From NCBI GenBank assembly GCA_002342505.1, contig DDQB01000111.1, forward strand, positions 12,703 through 38,921: a DNA stretch of 26,219 nucleotides, written 5' to 3'. Of this stretch, positions 1-7,280 are shown one piece after another. Source of the DNA: Acidaminococcaceae bacterium UBA2453. GTDB taxonomy: Bacteria; Bacillota; Negativicutes; Acidaminococcales; Acidaminococcaceae. The notes under the pieces are model-generated. The model made no database searches, was not told the origin of the DNA, and was given only the letters and a program-made list of their open reading frames with translations. Each line of letters opens with the position of its first letter. Positions within the stretch are counted from its first letter, which is position 1. Made by a program: the position numbers and the translations under genes.

Positions 1-972
1 TTCAGCCCCATGGGTTGCCGCAGCTTCCTGGCTCCCTGGAAGGATGAAAACGGAAATTATAAATTTGAAGGCCGCTTTAACCAGGGCGTTGTTTCCCTGA
101 ACCTGCCTCAGATAGGAATCCTTTCCGGCGGGGACGAGGATAAATTCTGGAAACTGCTGGACGAACGGCTGGAACTGTGCTTTGAAGCCATCATGTGCCG
201 TCACAACGCGCTTTTGGGCGTGCATTCCGACGTAAGCCCGATCCATTGGCAGTATGGCGCGATCGCCCGTCTGGCGAAAGGCGAAACCATTGATAAGTAT
301 CTGTTCGGCGGGTACTCTTCCATTTCGCTGGGCTACATCGGTATCTACGAAATGACCAAAGCGGTGAAAGGCTGCAGCCATACTGCGCCGGAAGGCAAGG
401 ACTTTGCCCTGCGCGTCATGAAACATCTGCGGGAGACCTGCAACAAATGGAGAGCCCAGACCAACATCGGCTTCGCCCTGTATGGTACGCCGGCGGAATC
501 CCTGTGCTACCGTTTTGCCCGCATCGACAAAGAACGCTTCGGTACGATTAAAGATATTACCGACAAAGGCTACTACACCAATTCCTACCATGTAGACGTG
601 CGCGAGCACATTGACGCCTTCTCTAAATTTGAATTTGAAAGCGAATTCCAGAAAATGTCCTCTGGCGGCGCCATCAGCTATGTGGAAATTCCCAATATGC
701 AGAACAACCCGAAAGCCGTAGAAGCTGCCGTGCAGTTTATCTATGACCATATCCAGTATGCAGAATTCAATACCAAGTCCGATTATTGCATGGTCTGCGG
801 TTACGACGGGGAGATTATCATCAATGACGACAACGAATGGGAATGCCCCCAGTGCCATAACAAAGATCACGCAAAAATGAACGTGACCCGCCGCACCTGC
901 GGATATCTGGGCGAAAACTTCTGGAACGTAGGAAAGACAAAAGAGATCAAAGCCCGCGTGCTGCATCTGTAA
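1..972 (+). CDS. nrdD: Anaerobic ribonucleoside-triphosphate reductase, C-terminal part
   Basis: This is the catalytic subunit of class III ribonucleotide reductase, which makes deoxynucleotides in the absence of oxygen with a glycyl radical. The gene is cut by the left edge: the frame is open from base 1, and the first ATG (base 10) sits inside the conserved MGCRSFL core motif, so it is not the start. About 323 residues, roughly the last half of a 700-residue family member, are present. Near the C terminus a C-x2-C ... C-x2-C zinc site (CMVCG and CPQCH) precedes RRTCGYLG. The glycine codon in that motif, at 901-903, is the expected radical site. The end in KEIKARVLHL matches the family. The activase gene nrdG follows after a terminator. 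Family assignment is secure. Confidence 0.96.
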   Translation, partial: FSPMGCRSFLAPWKDENGNYKFEGRFNQGVVSLNLPQIGILSGGDEDKFWKLLDERLELCFEAIMCRHNALLGVHSDVSPIHWQYGAIARLAKGETIDKYLFGGYSSISLGYIGIYEMTKAVKGCSHTAPEGKDFALRVMKHLRETCNKWRAQTNIGFALYGTPAESLCYRFARIDKERFGTIKDITDKGYYTNSYHVDVREHIDAFSKFEFESEFQKMSSGGAISYVEIPNMQNNPKAVEAAVQFIYDHIQYAEFNTKSDYCMVCGYDGEIIINDDNEWECPQCHNKDHAKMNVTRRTCGYLGENFWNVGKTKEIKARVLHL

Positions 973-988
973 TACTGAAAAAGAAATG

Positions 989-1018
989 GCCCCGCGGCAT
1001 GATTGCGGGGCTGTTTTT
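989..1018 (+). terminator. Intrinsic terminator after nrdD
   Basis: A perfect 7-bp GC-rich stem, GCCCCGC (989-995) with GCGGGGC (1005-1011), has a 9-base loop and is followed by TGTTTTT. It lies between nrdD and nrdG, so full-length nrdG message must come from read-through or from a promoter in the short gap that I could not identify convincingly. Confidence 0.85.
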
Positions 1019-1061
1019 GCAATTGCTACGGATTATCTTATATCAGAGGAAGTGAAACATA

Positions 1062-1613
1062 ATGAACTATGCTACATTAAAACGTCACGATATTGCTAAC
1101 GGGCCCGGTGTGCGGGTGTCCCTGTTTGTCAGCGGCTGCCGTCACCATTGCCGGGGCTGTTTCAACCCGGAGACCTGGGATTTTAATTACGGCAAACCCT
1201 TTACCGGCGAAGTGCTGGATACATTGCTGCGGGCCTGCAACCACGATTTTATCGAAGGCCTTTCCATTCTGGGCGGGGAACCGTTTGAGCCGGAGAACCA
1301 GCCGGAAGTGCTGCATGTGCTGCAAAAATTTAAGGAAATTTATCCGCGTAAAACAGTTTGGTGCTACACTGGTTACGATTTTGAAAAAGATATTTTAGTC
1401 GGCAAACTTGGCCCATGGGAAATTACTAAACAGCTTTTGGACCTGATCGATATTTTAGTGGACGGTGAATTCCATCTGGAAGAAAAGGATCTGAAGCTGC
1501 GTTTCCGCGGCAGCAGCAACCAACGCGTCATTGATGTGCAGAAATCGCTGCATTCCGATGATATTGTGCTGTGGGATGACAACGAAGGCATCTTTGAGCC
1601 TGACGTGAAGTAA
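1062..1613 (+). CDS. nrdG: Anaerobic ribonucleotide reductase activating protein (radical SAM)
   Basis: NrdG uses a [4Fe-4S] cluster and S-adenosylmethionine to install the glycyl radical on NrdD. The 183-residue length is normal for the family. The cluster-binding motif C-x3-C-x2-C is visible as Cys26, Cys30 and Cys33 (CRHHCRGC), preceded by the family signature NGPGVR near residue 13. LGGEPFEP near residue 70 is the conserved GGEP element of radical SAM enzymes, which contacts the SAM amino group. An AGAGGAAG ribosome site at about 1045-1052 supports the ATG at 1062. It lies directly downstream of nrdD on the same strand, the usual arrangement, but a strong hairpin terminator separates the two. 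Confidence 0.95.
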   Translation: MNYATLKRHDIANGPGVRVSLFVSGCRHHCRGCFNPETWDFNYGKPFTGEVLDTLLRACNHDFIEGLSILGGEPFEPENQPEVLHVLQKFKEIYPRKTVWCYTGYDFEKDILVGKLGPWEITKQLLDLIDILVDGEFHLEEKDLKLRFRGSSNQRVIDVQKSLHSDDIVLWDDNEGIFEPDVK

Positions 1614-1630
1614 GAATAACGGAAAGGGAC

Positions 1631-1660
1631 TCGACATTTTTTAAGCTTAAATAGTATAAT
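1631..1660 (+). promoter_or_regulatory. Promoter for the 5'-nucleotidase gene
   Basis: TCGACA (1631-1636) and a consensus TATAAT (1655-1660) are separated by 18 bases, directly after nrdG. Transcription would start near 1667, about 35 bases before the ATG. A strong AAGGAGGAGG ribosome site lies at about 1686-1695. Confidence 0.7.
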
Positions 1661-1700
1661 ATAAGCAAGGCCGCAATAAATTTTTAAGGAGGAGGACATT

Positions 1701-3317
1701 ATGGCTCATTACGCACGTCATACTCTATTCACACTGCTGGTCATGCTGTTCACGCTGTGCATGCCCTTTACGGCGCTGGCTGAAGATATTATTATCCTGC
1801 ATACCAATGATATCCACTGCGGTATTCTGGATAATATAGGATTCCCGCGCCTTTCCCAGTACAAAAAAGATTTGCAGAAAGCCGGGCACAAAGTGCTGAT
1901 GGTAGATGCCGGCGACTGTGTGCAGGGCGCTCCCATCGGCAAGCTTTCCAAAGGCGAAGCGGTGGTCCGCGTCATGAATGCGGTAAAATACGATTTCCTG
2001 ATTCCCGGCAATCACGAATTCGATTACGGTATGGATCAGTTCTTCAAACTGGCAAAGTTGCAGAAATCCAAATATCATTCCTGCAACTTTATCGACCTGC
2101 GTACCAATACATTACCGCTGGCCCCGTCCAAAATCATTAAAATCGGTGGAAAGAAACTGGGCTTTATCGGCGTGACTACGCCGCAGACGCTGAATACGTC
2201 CACGCCTAAATTCTTCCAGGATGAAAAAGGAAATTACATTTACGGCTTCTTCGAAGACGAAACCGGCGAAAAGTTATATGCGCAGATTCAGCGCACCATC
2301 GACCAGGTTCGTAAAGACGGCGCCGAACACGTATTTATCGTAGGACATCTGGGCATGGACGGTTCCATCCCCCGCTGGGCCAGCCCGGCTATCGCGCGCA
2401 ACACTCGCGGCCTGGATGCCATCATTGACGGGCATTCCCACGAACAGTATGCTGCCCGCTATGAAAAGGACCTGGATGGGAAAGAAATCCTGATCACCCA
2501 GACCGGGACCAAGGTGCAGACCGTCGGCAAGCTGGTGCTGAAAGACGATGGAAGCCTTGTTTCCACGCTGGAAACCGATCTGAAAAACTCTGATAAAAAA
2601 ATTGAAAAGCTGATTGAAAAAGAAAATAAAAAATATGAGCCGCTTCTGAAACAGCCTGTAGGCGAAACCGCATTCGATATCCGTTCGGATAACCCGGTCG
2701 ACAAGGTGCGGCGCGTACGGAACGGGGAAACCAATATGGGCGACCTGGTAGCCGACGCTTTTAAGAATGTGCTTGACACTGATGTTGCCATTGTAAACGG
2801 CGGCTCCCTGCGCAACAATATTAAAGCCGGCGTCATCACGTACGCAAGCCTCCTGGAAGCATTCCCCTTCGGCAACATGTGCGCGGCTGTGGAATGCAGC
2901 GGACAGGTCCTGTTAGACGCGCTGGAATTCGGCGCTTCCAATTATCCGGAGGAACGGGGCAATTTCATGCAGGTATCCGGCATCACTTATACTATTGACT
3001 CCCGTATTCCTTCTTCCGTTCAGCTGGACGCGAAAGGTAATTTCGTAAAAGTTGACGGAGAATACCGTGTTAAAAATGTAATGGTGAACGGCAAACCGTT
3101 GGATCTGAAAGCAAATTATACCGTAGGCGGATCCAATTATGTACTGAAAAACGGCGGCGACGGCAACGTCATGTTCAAAGGCTGCAAACTGTTGCAGGAC
3201 GGCCAGATATCTGACGTAGACGCTATCATGGAATACATCCAGAACCACCTGAACGCCAAAATCCCGGCAGAATACGAAGCCTGGGACGGACAGAAACGGA
3301 TTACAATCATTAAATAA
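1701..3317 (+). CDS. Secreted UshA-type bifunctional metallophosphatase/5'-nucleotidase
   Basis: This is a predicted extracytoplasmic nucleotide hydrolase that releases phosphate from nucleotides (5'-nucleotidase or UDP-sugar hydrolase type). Residues 1-27 form a signal peptide with a hydrophobic core ending in ALA before EDI. The calcineurin-like metallophosphatase domain follows, with metal ligands in THTND-type motif HTNDIHCG (Asp37, His39), GDCVQG, GNHEFDYG, GHLGMD and DGHSHEQ. The C-terminal 5_nucleotid_C domain (about residues 320-510) carries NGGSLRNNIKAG and GGDGNVMF, which in this family bind the nucleoside. The 538-residue length is typical. It is a single-gene unit with its own promoter and terminator. 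A lipobox is not seen, so the protein is either released or held by other means. The exact substrate cannot be read from sequence. Confidence 0.92.
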   Translation: MAHYARHTLFTLLVMLFTLCMPFTALAEDIIILHTNDIHCGILDNIGFPRLSQYKKDLQKAGHKVLMVDAGDCVQGAPIGKLSKGEAVVRVMNAVKYDFLIPGNHEFDYGMDQFFKLAKLQKSKYHSCNFIDLRTNTLPLAPSKIIKIGGKKLGFIGVTTPQTLNTSTPKFFQDEKGNYIYGFFEDETGEKLYAQIQRTIDQVRKDGAEHVFIVGHLGMDGSIPRWASPAIARNTRGLDAIIDGHSHEQYAARYEKDLDGKEILITQTGTKVQTVGKLVLKDDGSLVSTLETDLKNSDKKIEKLIEKENKKYEPLLKQPVGETAFDIRSDNPVDKVRRVRNGETNMGDLVADAFKNVLDTDVAIVNGGSLRNNIKAGVITYASLLEAFPFGNMCAAVECSGQVLLDALEFGASNYPEERGNFMQVSGITYTIDSRIPSSVQLDAKGNFVKVDGEYRVKNVMVNGKPLDLKANYTVGGSNYVLKNGGDGNVMFKGCKLLQDGQISDVDAIMEYIQNHLNAKIPAEYEAWDGQKRITIIK

Positions 3318-3333
3318 TTTTTGCAAGAAAAGG

Positions 3334-3362
3334 CAGCCGCAGATGATTCTGCGGCTGTTTTT
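3334..3362 (+). terminator. Intrinsic terminator after the 5'-nucleotidase gene
   Basis: A perfect 9-bp stem, CAGCCGCAG (3334-3342) with CTGCGGCTG (3349-3357), has a 6-base loop and is followed by TTTTT and further T-rich sequence. It starts 16 bases after the stop codon. Confidence 0.93.
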
Positions 3363-3440
3363 GTTTCACGGAACCGGTTTTCTTTTTCATATCTAACATT
3401 TCGCAGATGTAAATTTTTCGTGGAAATTTGCCTTCAGGTC

Positions 3441-3449
3441 TGCTATAAT
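3441..3449 (+). promoter_or_regulatory. Extended -10 promoter for the tRNA-editing gene
   Basis: TGCTATAAT is a perfect extended -10 element (TGnTATAAT). No good -35 hexamer lies 16-18 bases upstream, which extended -10 promoters tolerate. Initiation would be near 3456, giving a leader of roughly 150 bases before the ATG at 3604. Confidence 0.6.
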
Positions 3450-3461
3450 TGACATAACGAC

Positions 3462-3498
3462 AAAGCAGTCGGTACAGCATGAGTATCGACTGCTTTTT
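3462..3498 (+). terminator. Terminator-like hairpin at the very start of the tRNA-editing gene leader
   Basis: A perfect 10-bp stem, AAAGCAGTCG (3462-3471) with CGACTGCTTT (3487-3496), ends in a T run (3494-3498). It begins only a few bases after the predicted transcription start, so it could end most transcripts at about 43 bases. A second hairpin without a T run follows, GCCTGCGC (3539-3546) with GCGCAGGC (3563-3570). Attenuation is possible but unproven, and no peptide leader or T-box motif was seen. Confidence 0.6.
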
Positions 3499-3603
3499 CA
3501 GTAGGCAGAACAAGCATTGTAAATGGGCTGAGGCGTTTGCCTGCGCAAATGCAAAACGGATGGCGCAGGCCTGATTGGGCGCGGAAAGGATGACAGGCAC
3601 ATT

Positions 3604-4800
3604 ATGACAGAAAAATTATATGAACGGGATTCTGATTTAACAACCTGCGAGGCAACTGTGCTGGAGTGCGAACCGGCGCCGGATGGCTTTGCGGTGGTAT
3701 TGGACCGGACGGTGCTGTTTCCGGAAGGGGGCGGGCAGCTCAGCGATACCGGTACCATCAATGGAGCCATCGTAAAGCATGTGCGGGAAACGAAGGGCAA
3801 GATCGTCCACGAATGCGCAGCGGAATTTCCTGTGGGCGGCAGGGTAACGGTGCAGGTGAACTGGACGGACCGGCTGGACCACATGCAGCAGCACTGCGGG
3901 GAGCATATTTTATCGTTTGCCTTCTGGAAACTTTTTAACGCCAATAACGTAGGCTTCCACATGAACGAACGCATGGTGACCATTGACCTGGATAAAGAAG
4001 TTACCCTGGAGGAAGCGTTTAGGGCAGAGGATCTTGCCAACCGGCAGGTGTGGGAGAACCGGCCCGTAACGGTGTCCTATCTGCCCCATACGGAAGTGAA
4101 CAAACTGCCCATGCGTAAGAAAAATGAAAAACTGACCGGCATTCTGCGGGTGGTAGCGGTGCAGGACGGCGATATCTGCACCTGCTGCGGAACCCATCCC
4201 ACGGCGACCGGCGTGGTAGGGCTGATTAAAATTACTAAAATTGAAAAGCATAAAGGCGGTACGCGCGTGGAATTTTTGTGCGGACGCTGGGCGCTGGAAG
4301 ACGCCCGGAAAAAGATGCAGTGTATTCAGGATGCAAGCAACATGCTGAGCACGAAAGAAGAAAAGGTGTGCGAAGGCATCGGACGATTGGAGGAAGAGAT
4401 CGCCGGGCTGAAAGAAAAACTGCGTGCCGCCGTGGGACAGTTGCAGGAAAATGAAATCAAAACGCTCCTTCAGGAAGCGCCGGTGAATGCCGCGGGCTGC
4501 AAAGTTATGACATCGGTTAAAGACGGGTATGAGCCTAAAAACGCCAAGACGCTGTTCGGGAAACTGACGGACATTCCCAACACAGTAGTGGCAGTAATCT
4601 ATCATAGCGGAGAACGGGTCAATTACATGTTCGGCCTGGGGGAAGGCGCGGAAGGCGACTGCAGGACTGTCATTGCCAAAGCCAATGAACTGTTTGGCGG
4701 CAAAGGCGGCGGAAAAAAAGAATCCGCACAGGGCGGCGCGCCCTATGCGGAAGACTGGAAAGAAAAAGCGGAACAGATGATTGCGTTTTTGCGGGAATAA
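3604..4800 (+). CDS. AlaX-type alanyl-tRNA editing protein with DHHA1 domain
   Basis: The protein is homologous to the editing half of alanyl-tRNA synthetase and should hydrolyse mischarged Ser- or Gly-tRNA(Ala) in trans. An N-terminal beta-barrel with PEGGGQ (about residues 40-46) leads into the editing site: the HxxxH motif is His97 and His101, and the CxxxH motif is Cys194 and His198, together the four zinc ligands. Residues about 250-290 look coiled (EEKV...LEEEIAGLKEKL), as in the linker of AlaX-L proteins. The C terminus has the DHHA1 glycine-rich segment GGKGGGKKES. The 398-residue length fits the long AlaX class, and no aminoacylation domain is present. An AAAGGA ribosome site at about 3585-3590 supports the ATG. 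The leader hairpins suggest regulation. Confidence 0.9.
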   Translation: MTEKLYERDSDLTTCEATVLECEPAPDGFAVVLDRTVLFPEGGGQLSDTGTINGAIVKHVRETKGKIVHECAAEFPVGGRVTVQVNWTDRLDHMQQHCGEHILSFAFWKLFNANNVGFHMNERMVTIDLDKEVTLEEAFRAEDLANRQVWENRPVTVSYLPHTEVNKLPMRKKNEKLTGILRVVAVQDGDICTCCGTHPTATGVVGLIKITKIEKHKGGTRVEFLCGRWALEDARKKMQCIQDASNMLSTKEEKVCEGIGRLEEEIAGLKEKLRAAVGQLQENEIKTLLQEAPVNAAGCKVMTSVKDGYEPKNAKTLFGKLTDIPNTVVAVIYHSGERVNYMFGLGEGAEGDCRTVIAKANELFGGKGGGKKESAQGGAPYAEDWKEKAEQMIAFLRE

Positions 4801-4809
4801 AAAAGCTGA

Positions 4810-4860
4810 GCCCCTGTCCCTGTCTCAAGAAGAGGCAAGGGCAGGGGCGTTTGTTTTTTC
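4810..4860. terminator. Bidirectional terminator between the tRNA-editing gene and dedA
   Basis: A long stem, GCCCCTGTCCCTG (4810-4822) with CAAGGGCAGGGGC (4836-4848), has one mismatch and one wobble. The plus strand continues GTTTGTTTTTT. The minus strand continues into TCAGCTTTTTT. Two convergent genes end on either side of it, so it can serve both. Confidence 0.85.
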
Positions 4861-4879
4861 TCAATTCATATTGAAAAAT

Positions 4880-5530
4880 TTATTCTTTGCCCATCTTTGC
4901 TTTTGCGAATTCATATACGATCGGCAATACTGATACGATGATGATGCCCAGCGCTACGTGGGAAAAATTTTCTTTGACAAAAGGAATGTTGCCGAAGAAA
5001 TATCCGGCGCCGGTGAACAGGCTCACCCACACCAGGCCGCCGATAACGTTGTAATGTAAAAAAGTGGTGTAGTGCATGGTGCCGATGCCGGCCACGAAGG
5101 GCGCGAAGGTGCGGACAATGGGAACGAAGCGGCAGAGGAAAATGGCTTTGTGGCCGTGCTTTTCATAAAACTTCTGGGCTTTTTCCACATGTTCCGGCTT
5201 GATCAGGCGATTGTTGCTTTGCAGCAGTTTCATGCCAAACTTTTCTCCAATCCAATAGTTGCTGGTATCCCCCAATATGGCGGCGACAAGACAGATGGCG
5301 AACAGGGTCCCGAAATGCAGACTGTTGGCTGTGGCGGACAGGGCGCCGCAGGCGAACAGCAGGGAGTCGCCCGGCAGAAACGGCGTGACGACGAGACCGG
5401 TCTCGCAGAAGATGATCATGAACAGGATAAAATAAATGAGCGAACCGTAAGAAGCCATGACAACGGGAATGTATTTGTCAAAATGCATGACGTATTCGCT
5501 GAAGTAAAAAGGAATCTGGCTGAGTTCCAT
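4880..5530 (-). CDS. DedA family inner-membrane protein
   Basis: DedA (SNARE-associated/VTT) proteins are polytopic membrane proteins linked to envelope homeostasis and lipid-carrier recycling, including undecaprenyl phosphate flipping in some members. The family's re-entrant-loop motifs are present: FxxLPGDSLLFACGALSA near residue 50-70 and RFVPIVRTFAPFVAGIGTM near residue 130-150, with the two key arginines and an acidic residue in CETG. About four to five hydrophobic segments are visible. The frame extends upstream to base 5581, but the ATG at 5530 is preferred: GGAGG lies 11 bases before it, and the upstream ATG has no ribosome site. This gives 216 residues, normal for the family. It is transcribed away from map. 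Confidence 0.9.
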   Translation of the reverse strand: MELSQIPFYFSEYVMHFDKYIPVVMASYGSLIYFILFMIIFCETGLVVTPFLPGDSLLFACGALSATANSLHFGTLFAICLVAAILGDTSNYWIGEKFGMKLLQSNNRLIKPEHVEKAQKFYEKHGHKAIFLCRFVPIVRTFAPFVAGIGTMHYTTFLHYNVIGGLVWVSLFTGAGYFFGNIPFVKENFSHVALGIIIVSVLPIVYEFAKAKMGKE

Positions 5531-5678
5531 AAAGCAAAAAGCCTCCGTAATAATTTTTTCGGAATGTCGGCCGCGCTGCATTTCTGAATTGTGATGATGA
5601 TTCAGAACGCCGGGCTGCGGCGAGTTCCGATTTTATTTTTTATGACAATGTATTCTATCATATTTTCCCAAAGAATGA

Positions 5679-5811
5679 TATAATAAATTATTAATGCGTT
5701 TGTTTTGCAAGCAAATGCGGATGCAATCCGTTTGCAGGATCGCCATTGCCGGGAATTTTTTACGGCAGCGGAGAAACGGTTTGAAAGCGCGGCGGCGTTA
5801 AGCGTCGCGCT
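5679..5811 (+). promoter_or_regulatory. Putative promoter and structured leader upstream of map
   Basis: The interval 5531-5838 has no gene. TATAAT at 5679-5684 is a perfect -10 but lacks a clear -35. Downstream, the leader contains two hairpins. The first is GCAAA plus CGGAT (5711-5722, 2-base bulge) pairing with ATCCG and TTTGC (5726-5735). The second is a 9-bp stem, AGCGCGGCG (5786-5794) with CGTCGCGCT (5803-5811), ending 17 bases before the ribosome site. Neither has a T tract. No known riboswitch consensus was recognised. Confidence 0.45.
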
Positions 5812-5838
5812 GTGACAGAAAAGAATTCGGAGGTAGCC

Positions 5839-6699
5839 ATGAGTGAAGAATTATGCTGGTGCGGCAGCGGAAAGCCGTACGAAGAATGTCATAAAGAAAT
5901 AGAAGATGAGATCCGCCTGCATCAGCTGGCGGGGGAAGAAGTGCCTACCCGCGCGATGATCAAGACCCCGGCCCAGATCGCCGGGATACGGGAAGCCTGC
6001 AAACTGAACACGGCGGTGTTGGACGAGGTTTCCAAATATGTAAAAAAAGGAATGACCACGGAAGAGATCAACCGGATTGTCCATGAGTTTACCGTGAAGA
6101 ACGGAGGCATTCCCGCGCCGCTGAATTTCTGCGGGTTCCCCAAAAGCGTGTGCACTTCGGTGAACGACCAGGTTTGCCACGGCATCCCGTCGGAGAAGGA
6201 CGTGTTGCGTGCAGGCGACATTGTGAATGTGGATGTGTCCACGATCCTGAACGGTTATTACGGGGACGCGTCCCGCATGTTTGAAATCGGGAAGGTGGAC
6301 AAGCGGGCCAGAGATCTTGTAGCGATTACGAAGGAATGCCTGAAACGGGGCGTGGCGGCGGTAAAGCCCTGGGGACATCTGGGAGATATCGGAGCGGCGG
6401 TGGCCCAACTGGCCCATAAGCACGGCTACAGTGTGGTGGAAGAATTCGGCGGCCATGGCGTGGGCGTGGAATTCCACGAAGATCCTTTTGTGGCCCACGT
6501 TGGCAAAAAGGGAACCGGCATGCTGCTGGTGCCGGGCATGATTTTTACAGTGGAGCCAATGATCAATATAGGCAAGAAGGGAATCTATATTGACGAGAGG
6601 AACGAGTGGACTGTATATACGGAAGACGGAAGTCTTTCCGCCCAGTGGGAACATACGGTGCTGGTAACGGACACCGGGGTGGAAGTGCTGTCCTGGTAA
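5839..6699 (+). CDS. map: Type I methionine aminopeptidase with N-terminal SEC-C zinc motif
   Basis: This cytosolic metalloenzyme removes the initiator methionine from nascent proteins. The five metal ligands are all present at Asp132, Asp143, His206, Glu239 and Glu271, in the motifs VNVDVS, YYGDAS, GGHGVG, TVEPM and QWEHT. The N terminus carries CWCGSGKPYEECH, a SEC-C (SecA C-terminal-like) zinc motif seen in a subset of bacterial MetAPs, where it is thought to aid ribosome or protein contact. A GTG at 5812 keeps the frame open upstream, but GGAGGT at 5829-5834 sits directly before the ATG at 5839, giving 286 residues. The gene appears monocistronic. Confidence 0.96.
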   Translation: MSEELCWCGSGKPYEECHKEIEDEIRLHQLAGEEVPTRAMIKTPAQIAGIREACKLNTAVLDEVSKYVKKGMTTEEINRIVHEFTVKNGGIPAPLNFCGFPKSVCTSVNDQVCHGIPSEKDVLRAGDIVNVDVSTILNGYYGDASRMFEIGKVDKRARDLVAITKECLKRGVAAVKPWGHLGDIGAAVAQLAHKHGYSVVEEFGGHGVGVEFHEDPFVAHVGKKGTGMLLVPGMIFTVEPMINIGKKGIYIDERNEWTVYTEDGSLSAQWEHTVLVTDTGVEVLSW

Positions 6700-6727
6700 A
6701 GTATACGTGTATACATTCAAAAATCTA

Positions 6728-6756
6728 TTGATTTTTTTGCGGCAATTGTTTACAAT
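6728..6756 (+). promoter_or_regulatory. Promoter of the glycine riboswitch-symporter transcript
   Basis: TTGATT (6728-6733) and TACAAT (6751-6756) are separated by exactly 17 bases, so transcription should start near 6763, about 60 bases before the first aptamer. The -10 lies within a CAATTG...CAATTG symmetric element. Confidence 0.65.
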
Positions 6757-6824
6757 TGTCTCATGCAAAAGAACAGCTGAAACAGCTATCTTGGTAAATT
6801 GAATAACGGGTGCATGATGTATAC

Positions 6825-6990
6825 GGAAAAATGTCCGGGTGAAATCATCCGGGCTGCCGAAGGAGTAACACTATCAGGCGTTCCTGGGAACACAAACCGC
6901 ATGCGGACACAACTCTGGAGATACCCATTCAGTTGGGAGCCGAAGGGGCAAGGATTACTTCTAATCTCTCAGGCAAAAGGACAGGGTCGG
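6825..6990 (+). ncRNA. Tandem glycine riboswitch (two aptamers)
   Basis: Two glycine-aptamer cores are visible. Aptamer 1 is closed by P1 TGTCCG (6832-6837) with CGGACA (6904-6909) and contains GCCGAAGGAGTAA. The linker ACAACTCTGGAGA, typical of tandem glycine switches, follows. Aptamer 2 contains GCCGAAGGGGCAA and TCTCTCAGGCAAAAGGACAGGG, which is the family hallmark split here around 6964-6986. Its P1 is CTCT (6913-6916) with AGGG (6983-6986). A short open frame across this region (6799-7002) is a by-product of the RNA, not a gene. The downstream gene is a glycine/alanine-type symporter, which fits glycine sensing. Confidence 0.92.
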
Positions 6991-7073
6991 GAAAGATGGT
7001 AACGCCATCTTGCAACAGCGTAAGACTGATTTATATGCCGGCCCTGGGATTATTTCCGGAGGCCGGTTATTTG
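6982..7073 (+). promoter_or_regulatory. Riboswitch expression platform: terminator with competing antiterminator
   Basis: The terminator stem is GCCGGCC (7037-7043) with GGCCGGT (7061-7067), followed by TATTTGTTT. The aptamer-2 3' strand CAGGGTCGG (6982-6990) can instead pair over 9 bp, one of them wobble, with CCGGCCCTG (7038-7046), which is the terminator's 5' arm. A 7-bp hairpin AAGATGG (6993-6999) with CCATCTT (7005-7011) would sit in the antiterminator loop. Ligand binding would lock CAGGG in P1 and free the terminator, so glycine should switch transcription off. The mechanism is inferred from base pairing only. Confidence 0.7.
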
Positions 7074-7280
7074 TTTACAAAAATTTGGGGCTGAAACGGA
7101 TGAGGGGTGAAAGGATGAAAACATTCCGGGCAAGGGATGACAGCGGGTGAAGGCCGATTGGCGACGCGGGAGACGTTGCCGCAGCCGGTGGCAGACGCGC
7201 CGACAGGGGCGCGGAGAATAAATCAGCGGTATCGGGAAAGCAGCTGCTGAAAAATTTACAGGGGAAAGGAATTTTGAACT
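7074..7280 (+). other. Untranslated leader between riboswitch terminator and symporter
   Basis: About 200 bases with no recognisable gene. An 11-codon frame beginning ATGAAAACATTC at about 7115 has a weak AAAGG before it and is not supported further. An AAAGGA ribosome site at about 7265-7270 serves the symporter. Confidence 0.4.

Noticed and set aside
10..12. ATG at base 10 as the start of nrdD
   Set aside because: The frame is open to base 1 and this methionine belongs to the internal conserved MGCRSFL motif, so the gene is truncated by the window edge.
3462..3603. T-box or other known leader RNA in front of the tRNA-editing gene
   Set aside because: No T-box consensus (TGGN...GCG antiterminator core) or specifier stem was found; only simple hairpins are present.
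5531..5581. Upstream start for the DedA protein
   Set aside because: No ribosome site precedes the ATG at 5581, while GGAGG precedes the ATG at 5530 and the shorter protein matches family length.
6799..7002. Open frame of 67 codons over the riboswitch
   Set aside because: It lies entirely within the glycine aptamers, has no ribosome site and its bases are explained by RNA structure.
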